Of a DNA stretch of 64,000 nt, positions 1 through 10,751 are shown piece by piece. Each line of letters opens with the position of its first letter. Position 1 is the first letter of the stretch. Under the pieces are notes generated by a model. The model made no database searches and had not been told where the DNA came from. It saw only the letters and a program-made list of their open reading frames with translations. The position numbers were made by a program, and so were the translations under genes. This DNA is from Aquarana catesbeiana (lineage: Eukaryota; Chordata; Amphibia; Anura; Ranidae), in contig NC_133328.1 of the NCBI RefSeq assembly GCF_042186555.1, forward strand, positions 613,906,768 through 613,970,767, read 5' to 3'.

Positions 1-231
1 TTGCCATCCGATGCAGTTTGTCGCTTGCCACCCGTAGCCTGCCACTGGATGCAGTGTGCCACTTGCCACCTATACCTATAGCCTGCCACCAGATGCAGTG
101 TACCACTTGCCACCTATAGCCTGCCACCGGATGCAGTGTGCCACTTGCCACCCATACCCTTCCACCAGATGCTGTGTGCTGCTTGCCACCCACAGCCTGC
201 CACTAGATGCAGTGTCACTTGCCAGCCAATA
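1..231. repeat. minisatellite, about 37-bp unit
   Basis: About six degenerate copies of a unit around CCTGCCACCAGATGCAGTG followed by a CCACTTGCCACC segment. The array is cut by the window start. Read on the other strand it matches the 36-bp monomer of the array at 43375-44330 (GTGGCAAGTGACA, TGCATCTGGTG), so the two arrays are related. No coding role is supported. Confidence 0.85.
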
Positions 232-1072
232 GTGAGGGTGTATATTGAAGGGTTCAGGGTTCTGTAGAGGGGTGCAGGGTACTATGGGTTGGAGCAGGGT
301 GTATAGTGAGGGCTGCAGGGTTCTGTAGAGGGGTGCATGGTACTATGGGTTGGGGGCAGGGTGTATAGTGAGGGCTGCAGGGTTCTATAGAGGGGTGCAG
401 GGTACTATGGGTTGGGGGCAGGGTTCTGCGGAGGGGTTCAGGGTACTATGGGTTGGGGGCAGGGTTCTGTAGAGGGGTGCAGGGTACTATGGGTTGGGGG
501 CAGGGTTCTGTAGAGGGGTGCAGGGTACTATGGGTTGGGGGCAGGGTTCTGTAGAGGGGTGCAGGGTACTATGGGTTGGGGCATGGTTCTGTAGAGGGGT
601 GCAGGGTACTATGGGTCGGGGGCAGGGTTCTGTGGAGGGGTGCAGGGTACTATGGGTTGGGGGCAGGGTTCTGTAGAGGGGTGCAGGGTACTATGGGTTG
701 GGGCAGGGTTCTGTAGAGGGGTGCAGGGTACTATGGGTCGGGGGCAGGGTTCTGTGGAGGGGTGCAGGGTACTATGGGTTGGGGCAGGGTTCTGTAGAGG
801 GGTGCAGGGTACTATTGTCTGGGGGCAGGGTTCTGTAGAGGGGTGCAGGGTACTATGGGCTGGGGCAGGGTTCTGTGGAGGGGTGCAGGGTACTATGGGT
901 TGGGGCAGGGTTCTGTAGAGGGGTGCAGGGTACTATTGTCTGGGGGCAGGGTTCTGTAGAGGGGTGCAGGGTACTATGGGTTGGGGGCAAGGTTCTGTGG
1001 AGGGGTGCAGGGTGGTATGGGTTGGGGACAGGGTTCTGTAGAGTAGAGGGGTGAGGGGTGCAGGGTAGATGG
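232..1072. repeat. minisatellite, 39-40-bp unit
   Basis: Roughly 20 copies of a G-rich unit containing GGTTCTGTAGAGGGGTGCAG and GGTACTATGGGTTGGGG. Copies differ mainly in the length of the G run (39 versus 40 bp) and in single substitutions such as TATTGTCT for TATGGGTT. Short open frames on both strands only reflect the repeat, so none is called as a gene. Confidence 0.9.
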
Positions 1073-1780
1073 GAGGTACAGGAAGAAGAGAGGGCTCCCA
1101 CACAGGGTTCAATGGAGGAGTAGAGGGCAGAGGACAGTGTCAGAGGGGGCCCTGGACATTGACAGCCTGGAACGGTCGGAGGGACCTGGATACGAGCTGG
1201 GGGAGACGATCAGGGAGGGAGCAGCTGGGGGTGAGCGAGCACTAAGCAGGAGGGACCCGAGGACTGGGAAGCACGGGAGGGACTCGGGGACACAGACACA
1301 GGCAGCGCCCCGCCCCCATTTCAGTCACGAGAGACAAGCAGTGCCAGAGCGCTGATCACCGGGATCTACTGTACACTGCACGTCTGACAGGGAGCCAGCA
1401 CCGCCCTACACCTCCTTCCACCTTACTACTACCCGACTGCCAGCCCTGCTCCTCCAACCAATCACCCTCTACTGCCTTGAGGGCAAAGACGACCCTGCCT
1501 ATCAGCAGAGCAGGGGGCAGGAGGAGCTGTTATGAAAAGACTCCACCAATCCCGCTGTCTGTGCAGATCTCCAGCTCTTCCCGCCCCCTTGCTCTGTGCT
1601 GATAGGATGAAATCGTTGGTGGGGCGGGAGAGCCAGAAGAGGAGACAGACAGACATGGCCACAAAATCCTGAATGGCTGCATCGGCCGTGTCAATTTCAT
1701 TCCGGGACACTGTATTGTCCCGGAATGAAGGTGCCCGGGACCCGGGACAGACCTCAAAGATGCGGGACTTTCCCGGGCAC
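1073..1780. other. GC-rich gene-free stretch with inverted repeats
   Basis: No gene is visible. The stretch is GC-rich and holds a CCGCCCCC box and two CCAATC motifs near 1310-1470. A perfect 14-bp inverted repeat with a 6-nt loop lies at 1696-1729 (arms TTCATTCCGGGACA). A second self-complementary segment at about 1730-1783 is rich in CCCGGG. These look like MITE internal or terminal sequence. CpG-island function is possible but unsupported. Confidence 0.5.
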
Positions 1781-1895
1781 CCTACTTTGGGGTCTTGTGG
1801 CTCCTCCAAGTATGGGGCCAGTTTGTGGTCTCTCTGTAGTGACTGGTAAACAGTTCGATTCTTGGAGTTTGTTATTTTATTTCTCCATTCTCCAA

Positions 1896-2272
1896 CATCC
1901 CAGATAGCAAACAATTGTGTTGCAAGTTTGAAAATGACTTTCTAAGCTACTGCTAGACTTGCCAGGCTTCACAAGTTTGTTGCACAATTGCAGCAAGTCT
2001 GCATTGCATGACTTCAGATCAACTTTCTTTTTAAACATTCTGCAAGTCTGCTGCACGTTCTGGTTCAGTTATGTTGTGCAATAGTCATCCCACACAGGGG
2101 TCACTGAGATTTCATGCTGTACACTTGCAGAGCTCTTGCTGTAGACTCATCACTGCAACTTTGCACTTGATAGAGACTGCACTTGATAGAGACACTTGAT
2201 GCAGCAAGTTAACACACTTACAATTCAACACTGCCACACATTTGTGGCAAGTTATCCTTGTTTTCTGGGATA
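1896..2272. mobile_element. MITE with ATCCCAGA ends, inside LINE fossil
   Basis: The two ends are loosely inverted: ATCCCAGATAGC on the left and TTGTTTTCTGGGATA on the right. The interior is rich in GCAAGTTTG and TTGCTGCA palindromic words. It separates the RT part of the minus-strand LINE from its presumed C-terminal part. No coding capacity is seen. Confidence 0.5.
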
Positions 2273-3061
2273 TTTTTTTTTTGGAGTCATTAATTATGTT
2301 TTTATTTGGGATTTTGTCAGGCCCAATTGTTGGGAGTTTGGGATAGACAAGGCGCTGGTGAGTTGCTGCAGACCGCACGGCTTGGCTGGTCCTTGGTCAG
2401 AAGGACTTTATGGTGGTATGAATTGGGAATGCTGTTTTGTAGGTGGTCCCAGTATGATAGCGCCCTCTTCTGTACTGCGAGAAGTAAGGGAAATCTGCCC
2501 AGATCCGACTGGCAAGCACTGTTGGAGATGCTCCGACAGACTAGGCGCTTGCAGAATTACAGATTAAATATTTCTTTCAGGCTGGAGTCCCATTTGGATT
2601 GGTCTGGGTAGGTGACAGGACCCCAAACTTCACTGCCATAAAGAACGATTGGGGTGATGACACTATCAAAGATTCTGAGCCAGACTCTCACTGGAGGTTT
2701 AAGGTGGTACAGTTGTCTCCTGATGGCATAGAAGGCTCTGCATGCCTTGTCTTTTAGTACCTTCTGTGGCTGGCTTGAAACTTCCTGATTTGTTCATTTC
2801 TAGGCTGAGGCATGTGTAGCTGTTAGTTTCTTCAAGAGTGCAGTTGTTTAATGTAAAGGAAGGGCTCTTTGTTTTTTGTTCTTCCTTTGGAAGACCACGA
2901 TTTCTGTTTTCTTTGAGTTGATAGGTACTGTACAGTACTGTGGCACTGTATTTCTCCAGCACTTCCAGGCTGTCTTGTAGGCCTCTCTCTATTGGTGACA
3001 GTAGTAGGAGGTCATCCGCATACAGCAGGTGTCACATAAAGTTAGTCTAGGTGCTGGGGTA

Positions 3062-3203
3062 TGGAAGAGCCCTGGGGCCATCATTTAAAAAAATACATAA
3101 TTCTGAGTTTGAAAGTCAGAATTCTGAGATTCAAAGTCAGAATCGTGAGTTTAAAAAAAAAATAATATTTTTTTTTTTTTATGATGGCCCCAGGGCTCTT
3201 CCA
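3062..3203. mobile_element. 142-bp palindromic MITE with TA duplication
   Basis: Near-perfect 23-bp terminal inverted repeats start TGGAAGAGCCCTGGGGCCAT. They are flanked by TA on both sides (3060-3061 and 3204-3205). The interior is an A/T-rich run with repeated GTCAGAATTCTGAG words. Removing it brings the two parts of the RT frame back together (AALEPSP joins the sequence leading to YADD), so it inserted after the LINE. A TA target suggests Tc1/mariner-type mobilisation. Confidence 0.75.
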
Positions 3204-3704
3204 TACTGGGGAGGGTTCTAGAGCTGCAGCCAGTTCATTGTTGTAGATGTTGAAGAGGGTTGGACTTAGGCTGTAGCCCTGTCTGAATCCACGGACTTGT
3301 TGAGAGTGCTCTGTTCTTTCCCCATTTACATTTACGCTGCAACTGTTCTCAGTATAGGAACTCTTGATGACATCATATGTTTTCCCTCCCACTCCACTCT
3401 CCAAAAGTCCTACTCAGATCCTAATCATGACAATTTTTTCCAAGTGTGACTCCAGTTTGCATAAAGATTTGCCTTTATTTGGCTTATATGATGTTGGAGC
3501 AAAAGATACTGACAAGTTTATTGAATCCTCTACAGGCCACCTCTCCAGTCAAGTACCACCAAATCTTTTCCTCCTAGAAGTCGAACCTACCCGCTGTCTG
3601 CCAGCCTTGAGCCCTGTTTGGAAACTTTCTCTAAATTTCACAATATCTTACCTGCAACACAAATAGTGGGGGGGCTTTTCCTCAGACCTTTTTGACTCTA
3701 TTTT

Positions 3705-4020
3705 ATAGGCTTAGACTTGTGTTCCGCCCAATTTACCCCCTGGAAAGCTGCTTGTTTCCCTCCACCTTTGGCTTAATTTGCTTCAGAAGCACATGATGCT
3801 AAAATGGCCAGGCACCCAGGAATGACTAAAACATTTTCTTTGGTTTCTCACAGGCTTTGGTGGCCCTCTCTCCATAAAGACTCCTGTTCCTATGTAAAAG
3901 ATTGCAAAACCTGTGCTCGCTATGAGTCCTTAGAAATCAAGCCCTCTGGATCAATCCCTACCCTGCTTGTCCCTAAACGCCCTTGGATGCACATCCAGGC
4001 TAACTTGTCCTCAAATTCAG
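3705..4020 (+). pseudogene. Ty3/gypsy-type integrase zinc-binding fragment
   Basis: The translation from 3804 reads HPGMTKTFSLVSHRLWWP, then YVKDCKTCARYES and LLVPKRPWMHI. This is the H-x-G-x-x-K-T / WWP / C-x-x-C-A pattern of the H2C2 zinc-binding domain of gypsy integrases, where it precedes the DDE core. The DDE core is missing: the frame runs directly into a 30-bp tandem repeat. Upstream (3705-3800) a degenerate RLCSAQF-like piece fits the region just before the zinc finger. No LTR is adjacent, so this is an orphan internal fragment. Confidence 0.75.
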
Positions 4021-4245
4021 CTGCCTCTACACCTGCCGATGCGGTCCAGTCTGCCTCTACACCTGCCGATGCGGTCCAGTCTGCCTCTACACCTGCCGAT
4101 ATGGTCCAGTCTGTCTCTACACCTGCCAATGTGGTCCAGTCTGTCTCTACACCTGCCAATGTGGTCCAGTCTGTCTCTACACCTGCCAATGTGGTCCAGT
4201 ATGTCTCTACACCTGCCGGTGCAGTCCAGTGTGCCTCTGCACCAG
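4021..4245. repeat. 30-bp tandem repeat, 7-8 copies
   Basis: The unit is TCTACACCTGCC(G/A)ATG followed by GGTCCAGTCTGCC, exactly 30 bp, so it stays open and would encode the decapeptide STPADAVQSA in frame with the preceding integrase fragment. Copies diverge progressively rightwards (GCGG, ATGG, TGTGG). It replaces the expected integrase catalytic core. Confidence 0.9.
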
Positions 4246-4264
4246 TTATTCTAGGTTTTTTTTA

Positions 4265-5133
4265 GGGCTGGTTCACACCACAAAAATGCATTCTAGATCC
4301 ATTCTGGATGTTTTTCTGCATGCACATTTTCTAATGCTTTTGATGTGTCCCGATGAGTCTATGGGACCCGATCTTCAAAATCAAAATTGCCCATGTAGAC
4401 GGCTTATATGAAAGTATAGCCGTCAAAATTTTATGGCTATTTTTATTAGCCATAAAAAGGGTATGGGGGTCCAGGTACTTCCCTGGGGGACATGTATCAA
4501 TGCAAAAAATGTTTTTAAAAAAGATAATTTTTACAGGAGCAGTAATTTTAATGATGCTTAAAGTGAAAATTCCTTTAAATATGGTGCCAGGGGGTCCCCT
4601 TAGTCTGCCTGTAAAGTGGCACATCTGTACCACGTATAGAACCTGCTGCAGCAAAATTGACAATTATGAAGAAAAAAAAGACATTTAAATTGCCGGCAAT
4701 ATCTTACCATTGCCAGCAATAGAAAAATGTATAAAAAAGTGGCGTGGGGATACCCCCCCCAATCCATACCAGGCCCTTCGGGTCTGGTATTGATTTTCAT
4801 GGGAACCCCATGCCAAAAAAAATAAAAAATGTTGAGTCCCCCCCAAAATCCATACCAGACCTTGATACAAGCATGAATACTGGAGTGAGCGCCCCCCCCC
4901 CCCCGAACCATACCAGGCCACATGCCCACATGGCAGAGCCCCTCCCCTCTCCCCCATGCATTCCAGGTGCTTTTTTTCCCACTGTACCGGGGCCTGGTGC
5001 ATCTTTTATTTGTTTTTGATGTGTTCCAGTGCATTTGTGTGAGTTTTGGAGGCGTTTTACCGCATTCCAGTACAGAAAAATTTTTGATGCAGAAAAAGAA
5101 ACGCACTGGACTGCATGTGGTATAAACTGGCCC
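4265..5133. mobile_element. 869-bp Harbinger-like MITE with TTCACAC end
   Basis: The left end GGGCTGGTTCACACCA pairs with the right end TGGTATAAACTGGCCC. TTA flanks both sides (4262-4264 and 5134-5136), matching a 3-bp TWA target duplication. The interior has CCATACCAGGCCCTTCGGGT, also seen at 38400-38440. Short open frames on both strands here are not supported as genes. Further right (5137-5150) GTGTGTACCAGGCT plus TAA may be the end of another stacked copy. Confidence 0.7.
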
Positions 5134-5990
5134 TTAGTGTGTACCAGGCTTAAGTGATTAAATCAGCTGCCAAAAGTGCTTAAAAAAATGAGGGTTTAAT
5201 ATGACTTTAATGAATACAGAGCTATTTGCCTTTATTAGTGGGAATGCTTCCGCAGTCCCACTATTGTTATTCGTTTTTATTATTTTTAAAAAAAATTAAC
5301 TCCATTGTTTCCCATGAAGTCAGAAGTAAGAAGTATCAATATTTCCTCATAGCCACCAAAAAGCTCTAAGTCTAGCCTGGGAAATGAAAGTCAGAACTTG
5401 AAAGATGGACTCTGATTGGTAGCTGTGATAAAGTATTGATAATGATGATGTGCAAAAAAAATGTGGACTGTCTACATTAGTATAGTATTTCCTTTTTGTG
5501 AAGCTGATCTGCAAACCAGAAAACCCCCCTCTCTCCCCTTCTGCTAGTTTAACTGTTTCATTTCCCGTTTGAACACTTACCCCGGACAGAGGGGCTCCCC
5601 CATCCTAATGTGTGACAATATTCAAGACCAGTGGGAACTTTCCCCGTGTCACTCTCATGATGTGTCATCTGATGGCAAACAGACCCGATACATTTACAAA
5701 TGACAGATCCAACAGATAAAAGGACCATCTAATGAGCTTTTCAACATTAAGATAGTGTGAGTGCTGGTGTGAAATGGCAGGCTGTTTGTGCTTATCAGAA
5801 TAGTTTGTGTGTGGGTTGTTGTGATCCAGGGGTGCATTAAAAAAAAATGAAATTCACCCAATTCACCCAGTGCATGTGAATGAATGAAAAAATAAATGTT
5901 TTTAGGCTATTTCATGTGCTGGTCAAATGTTTTTCATTGATTTAAAATGGAAATTACCACACTTGGCCACTAGATGGTACAAAGTATCAT
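5134..5990. other. gene-free stretch, partly low-repeat
   Basis: No open frame or RNA gene is supported. The part at about 5480-5770 shows none of the repeat signatures seen elsewhere in the window and could be unique sequence. The flanks (5150-5450 and 5820-5990) are A/T-rich with simple A runs. Confidence 0.4.
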
Positions 5991-6002
5991 TTGATTGTCC
6001 AT

Positions 6003-6426
6003 TAAAAAGGAGAAGTACAGCCAAAGCCTGTACTTCTCCTGTGGATCACCGGAGTGCTAATCGTTTTGCACTCCTGTGATCAGTTCTCAACAGACAGCGA
6101 GTCGAAACCTGCTGGCAGCTGACGTCACAGAGCCAATCCAGACAGACTCAGGGAAGATCACGACCATATGGTCAGGATCCGCCCACATGCCTGGACTGGC
6201 ACTCAGCTCAGCCTCTCAGCAGCCCAGCGCTCTAGTGAGTGTAAGGTGGGGGGGGGGGGCAGAGCAGAGAGCCAGTTACTGACAGTCACAAGCTGGAGGA
6301 CTGAGACCCGAGTGATCAGCAGTGTTTGATTGCTCGGCTCTCAGTCTTAGAGCCGGCAGGAATGCTGCATCCACCTAAGTAAGTATGATTTAAAAAAAAA
6401 AAAAGAATCCCATACATCTCTTTTAA
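6003..6426. mobile_element. TTAA-type MITE nested in another repeat
   Basis: The left end TTAAAAAGGAGAAGTACAG and the right end (inverse TTTAAAAGAGATGTATGGG) are loosely inverted and start in TTAA-like sequence. The surrounding repeat is recognisable on both sides: TTGGCCACTAGATGG with AAGTATCAT at 5963-5990, and again at 6461-6528. The interior is GC-rich with a G run near 6250. Confidence 0.55.
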
Positions 6427-6460
6427 ATATTTTTCCTAATTTCAAACATAAAATGCCGCA

Positions 6461-6528
6461 TTTGGCTGCTAGATGTCGCTAAGTATCATGGGAATTTCCA
6501 TGATACTTAGTGCCATCTAGTGGCCAAA
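6461..6528. repeat. 68-bp near-perfect palindrome
   Basis: The arms are TTTGGC..CTAGATG..GC and its inverse. The core is a perfect 13-bp stem, CTAAGTATCATGG, with a GAATTT loop (6492-6497). It forms one end of the repeat that hosts the 6003-6426 insertion. Confidence 0.85.
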
Positions 6529-6836
6529 TGCAGTACTTTCCATTTTAAATAAAAAAAAATATTCGACCACCAGAGGAAATAGACTGATAAAAGTCATTAT
6601 TTGCCCCAATTGCATGTACATTCATGCACTTTCAAGGATGAATTGCTGTGCACAGTTTTTATAAATGGACCCCCTAGTGAGGGGCGTTATGATAGGCAGC
6701 GTCAATTAAACAGTGAGAAACCAAATTTCACAAATTCAGTGGAGCTGTACAGTTTGAGTCTTGTCATCTTTTCTCCTTTCTGACATTTAAGAAGGATTTG
6801 GTGGAATGATGACTGTAACAAAGGTTACTTTTAATT

Positions 6837-7582
6837 ACCGTATATACTCGAGTATAAGTTGAGTTTTTCAGCACATTTTTTTGTGCTTAAAATGCCCCCC
6901 TCGACTTATACTCGAGTCAAGCACTTTTCTGCAGCAAAAAATGTCATTTTCTCAGGGCCACTTGGTGCTAGGAACCCCAAATTTGGTGTGCAAACCCAGT
7001 GGAACTGGTACCATAACATATCCAAAGCTGGGGTTCCTAGCACCAAGTGGCCCTGAGATACGGGGCCCCAAAGCCGGTTTGGAAAATGTAATTCTCTGCT
7101 GCAGAAAAGTGCTTGACATTTTCTGAACTGATTTTTGGGGCCCTGTATCTCGGGGCCACTTGGTGCTAGAAACCCCAGCTTTGGAAATTTTTTTGGTGCT
7201 AGCTCCACTGGATTTGCACACCAAATTTGGGGTTCTTAGCACTAAGTGGCCCCGAGATACGGGGCCCCAAATTCAGTCAACTGTGTCCATCTGCAGCAAT
7301 GTCATTTCGGGACCCTTTGGGTTCAGAGACCCCAAATTTTGGCTGCAGCTAGGGGGCATCTAGAAACCCTTAACTACCGAGTTTGAAGTTCAGGGGACCT
7401 ATGGCTGCAAATGGGCACAGTGATGCTGCAAATGGGCATTGTTGACCCTCTTTTCCACTTACAGTAGCTGTGCATTTCTCACCCTCGTCTTATACTCGGG
7501 TCAATACGTTTTTCCCTTTTTTTTGTGGTAAATTAGGGCCTCGACTTATACTCGGAACGACTTATACTCGAGTATATACGGT
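6837..7582. mobile_element. 746-bp MITE with CGTATATACTCGAGTATAA ends
   Basis: The terminal inverted repeats ACCGTATATACTCGAGTATA are nearly perfect. CTCGACTTATACTCG words repeat just inside both ends. The interior contains several alternating direct and inverted copies of GGCCACTTGGTGCTAGGAAC and GATACGGGGCCCC between about 6955 and 7275. It has no coding capacity; overlapping short frames on both strands are by-products of the inverted repeats. Confidence 0.85.
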
Positions 7583-7620
7583 AAATTACTTAGGGTAGCC
7601 GATAAAGGATATCCTTTAGC

Positions 7621-7910
7621 CCAGGGGGGGTAGGCAACCTGGGGCCCTCCAGCTGTTGTGGAACTACGTTTCCCATGAGGCATTGCAAGGCTGGCAGTTA
7701 CAATTACTCCCAAAAAAAATAAAAATAAAAACCCGCAGATTTGATACCATCAAAATACCACCAAAAGAAAGCTCTATTTGTGGGGAAAAAAAGGGCTTCA
7801 ATTTTTTTTATGGTACAGTGTTGCACGACCACGCAATTGTCAGTTAAAATAACGCAGTTCCGTATTGCAAAAAAAATGGCCTGGTCAGGAAGGGGGGTAA
7901 ACCTTTTCGG
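7621..7910. repeat. two truncated dispersed-repeat fragments
   Basis: Sequence at 7621-7705 (CCTCCAGCTGTTGTGGAACTA, CCCATGAGGCATTG) matches the inner part of the hAT-type element at 45954-46101. Sequence at about 7735-7900 (ACCACCAAAAGAAAGCTCTA, CGCAATTGTCAGTTAAA) is the reverse complement of a block present at 33440-33560 and 35060-35180. Confidence 0.7.
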
Positions 7911-8218
7911 AGCTGAAAATGACCCCAGTAGTTGTATTGCCCCCCTGCCCCTCCTCCCTAAACACTCCCGATCAGAGCCTAGAGGCTGCAGTGATCTCTC
8001 CTCTTCTCACAGGGTAGCAGCAGGAGTCATTGGTGGGGCTGAGTGGCGCTGTGTGTGTCTATGGACACACACACAACATGGCTCGGGAGCGTGTCCGCAC
8101 AAATGCACCATAGCAGCAAGCTTTGGGGGGGCACTCGCAGAAGAGGAGCGGAGAGCTCTAACGGGGGACCCCAAAAGAGGAGGATTGGGGCTGCTCTGTG
8201 CAATACAGAGCTGGTAAG

Positions 8219-9201
8219 TGTAGCACTAAGTCACGGTGGAGCTGCTGATTTAAAGAGGGCTGTTACCGTCACCTTTTTACCTGTAGTTTCACCAATATCA
8301 GAACTTAGAGTCCACACTGAGCTTATTATCAGACAATGTAGGCACCAGTCACTTTAGTACTTTTCCAATGCTTTAATAGGAGATGACTGGAAGAAGTAGC
8401 AGGAAAGAGGTAGAAGAAGAGTTGCAGGGAAGTTCAAATACCTTTTCTCGGTTTAGCACTAAATCTCGGGGATGATTGTATCTTCAGTTCAGGATTAAAT
8501 CTTTGCCCGCCCGGATAGGCCTCTCTCACTAACCTAGCAGCCGGAACACAGAACGAACAAAAAGTCTCTGCCACAGACTTGAGTGAAACAAAACTGTACG
8601 ATCCTCTGCCACAGGATGTAGTAGTTTTCGATGAACAGCAAACACAGTACCAGTTCCTTTAAGCCGACCCGGCAGTACTTGTGCGGTAGATTAGATTAAG
8701 ATGTGTCCTCCAATCGAGTCACCAGGCCCTTCTTAAGACCAGCCTTCTGCATGGTCCCTTCCAAGATGGGTCCTCCCCTGGGTCTTCTCAATTGTCCGAC
8801 TTCTTCCCGCAGGACAGACAGTACAGGACCATCCCAGCAATAGCAGGCCCCAGACAGGCTGCAGCAATGCAACCCTCCAGCCCGGAGGGCCACGAGGTAG
8901 AACTGACCCCTAGCACATGGCGTCTGTCCCATAAATACTCTCTCCCAGAATGCAACACAGAGGACCACCTCTGCCGAGTTGTCTCCGGGAAATAAGAGCA
9001 CTCATATACTTCAGCTTGTTGCTTTCCAACACCGACCCATGGTGACAACGACACCTACAGGCAGAATGCGGAACTGCACGCAACACAGCCAAACTGGAAC
9101 GGAGGCTAATTTAACAATAGATTGAATCTGAACTATGTACAGAACAGATGACTCACTAAATTTACATATAAGCGGTAGATTAAAAATCTACCAGCGCTAC
9201 A
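8219..9201 (-). mobile_element. solo LTR (983 bp), 4-bp TAAG duplication
   Basis: It starts TGTAGCAC and ends GCGCTACA, the TG..CA ends of an LTR. TAAG flanks both sides (8215-8218 and 9202-9205). On the minus strand a TATTTAT element near 8940-8930 and an ATTAAA near 8378 fit a promoter and a poly(A) signal, so minus is the likely orientation. No internal region adjoins, so it would be a recombined solo LTR. The LTR at 36675-37712 has the same terminal octamer and similar length but little obvious internal similarity. Confidence 0.6.
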
Positions 9202-9756
9202 TAAGTATAACTTTTTTTATTATTATTTTAGCAGAGAAAAAAAAAAGAGCCTTTCTAACCACTTTAAATTTGTTATTTAGACAGGAGATGGATGTAAAGA
9301 GGCTGCAGGGGATCAGCAGAATGGAGATGTAAGTAAGGATGAAAAGAGGTAAAAACAAGTATTTTCTTTACACTTACAAATACAGCGCTCTAGCACAAAT
9401 ATCACGCTGGGGATTAAACCAAGCTGATCACTTTTATGTGTATTTCAATGCAACATATTCAAATATGGTTTCCCTTTAAAGGCGCACGGCTGCCAGTTTT
9501 ACCTCCAGGCAGAAAAGATGAAATACATTTTTTCTTTCAAAGACAAGAATCTTATGTAGCTTTCAGATAACAGGAATCTTCTCCCTTTCCTTAGGTAGTT
9601 CTGTTTTCATCTGCTGCATGTTTGCGTCTGATTTCCTGGAAGACCCGAATACTGCCTTGTAAAAGACTAAAAGCGGCCGGTCCGGGCTCCTTGGCTGGGG
9701 GGGGGGGCAGAGTGTGTTTGACCCATGAGGTCGGCGGTAACGATCTGCGACTCTGC
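9202..9756. other. gene-free A/T-rich stretch
   Basis: No gene, RNA or clear repeat boundary is visible. A C-poor block with short A runs lies at 9230-9480, and a G run at 9697-9706. Confidence 0.4.
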
Positions 9757-9898
9757 TACCCTGTTTCCCCCAAAATAAGACCTAGCGTGATCCTCAGTGA
9801 TGGCTGCAATATAAGCCCTACCCCCCAAATAAGCCCTAGTTAAAGTCCTTGTAGGTCTTATTTTCAGGGTAGGGCTTATTTTCGGGGGAAACAGGGTA
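9757..9898. mobile_element. 142-bp MITE, CCCTGTTTCCCCC ends, TA duplication
   Basis: Inverted ends (TA)CCCTGTTTCCCCCAAAATAAG and CTTATTTTCGGGGGAAACAGGG are flanked by TA. The interior repeats AAGCCCTA words. It fits a Tc1/mariner-derived MITE of a type widespread in vertebrates. Confidence 0.75.
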
Positions 9899-10273
9899 GG
9901 GCTTATTTATTATTATTACAGTTATTAAAGAGCTGGCATCCACTTAAAGGGTAACTCCACTTTCACAGAAAAAGATAGCAAATAAAAAAAATAATAATAC
10001 AGCGTATACAATTGCTACAAGCCATGTTGTAATTTAATGTTATTAATAAATGACCTTTCCATTTCAATCTGCAGCCGCTGTAATTTTTGGTAAAATTCAA
10101 TGCAACATGGCAACCTGGAGGCATTCTGTACATAGATGGTGTACAGAACACCCCCCAGAAAAGTCATTTCCTGCTTGTGTGATTGGCTCACTGATTTTCC
10201 CATCCTATAATACGTCAAATTTTAGACATCATCTGCAAAACGAATTTTGGTTTTGATGAGATACTCTACAAGG

Positions 10274-10751
10274 CAGTGGCGGCTGGTGGTTCTTTTTTTT
10301 TTTGGGGGGGGTTGCAAAGAAACCCCCCGGCGGCCGGCGGCACCTCAACCCCCCCCCCGCCCAATCGCTATCTACCGGCCGGTCCAGCACTTACCCCATC
10401 TAGGTGGCGGACAGCGGGCATTGGGCAGCGGGCATCGGGCAGCGGCTCCTGTGTCCTCCACTCCTCCTCCTCACTTACGCCGTACATCTCCTCCCCTCGT
10501 GCTAGGCATCCAATAGGATCGCCTGTCCTTTCAGCAAATCAAGACCGAATAGCAATAGCGAATATTCATTTACTATTGTAACACACCTGGGTGGGCTCGG
10601 TTTGCATTCTCTGCGCCCCCCAGCCCACCCTTTTTTCGAAGCCTATTAGAGCTTCTGGCTCTAATCAGGTGCTTCAACCCCCCCCCATTGGAATTCATGC
10701 ATCCTGCATCCTGCAAGGGGCTGGACGCCTTCAATGGATGGACCGCCCCTG
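10274..10751. mobile_element. 478-bp non-autonomous hAT element
   Basis: It starts CAGTGGCGGCTGG and ends GGACCGCCCCTG. The perfect 8-bp duplication CTACAAGG flanks it (10266-10273 and 10752-10759). CAG..CTG ends plus an 8-bp duplication are the hAT hallmark. A second member of the family is at 21210-21684. Confidence 0.9.

Larger units (their letters stand above)
1780..3404 (-). pseudogene. decayed non-LTR retrotransposon reverse transcriptase
   Basis: On the minus strand, reading from 3404 downward, there is an RT palm block with RQGYSLSPTLFNIYNNEL, then the catalytic Y-A-D-D at 3022-3011 in the context LLYADDLLLLSP. After that come the LEVLEKY and GSEVWGPV blocks typical of the thumb side of vertebrate LINEs. 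A probable C-terminal piece, KNRTVYQSLQRDHKLAPYLE, resumes at about 1880-1800 beyond a MITE. Several frameshifts and stops show it is dead. Two elements interrupt it, at 1896-2272 and 3062-3203. The exact clade (L2, Rex1 or Babar-like) cannot be fixed by eye. Confidence 0.75.

Noticed and set aside
494..1101. Overlapping open frames in both directions in the first array
   Set aside because: They follow the 39-40-bp minisatellite exactly and have no other content.
1462..1914. 150-codon minus frame as a host gene
   Set aside because: Its N-terminal part matches the C-terminal end of the decayed LINE and the rest lies in inverted-repeat sequence.
4600..5125. Overlapping frames of up to 168 codons
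   Set aside because: They sit within a palindromic MITE, overlap on both strands and resemble no family.
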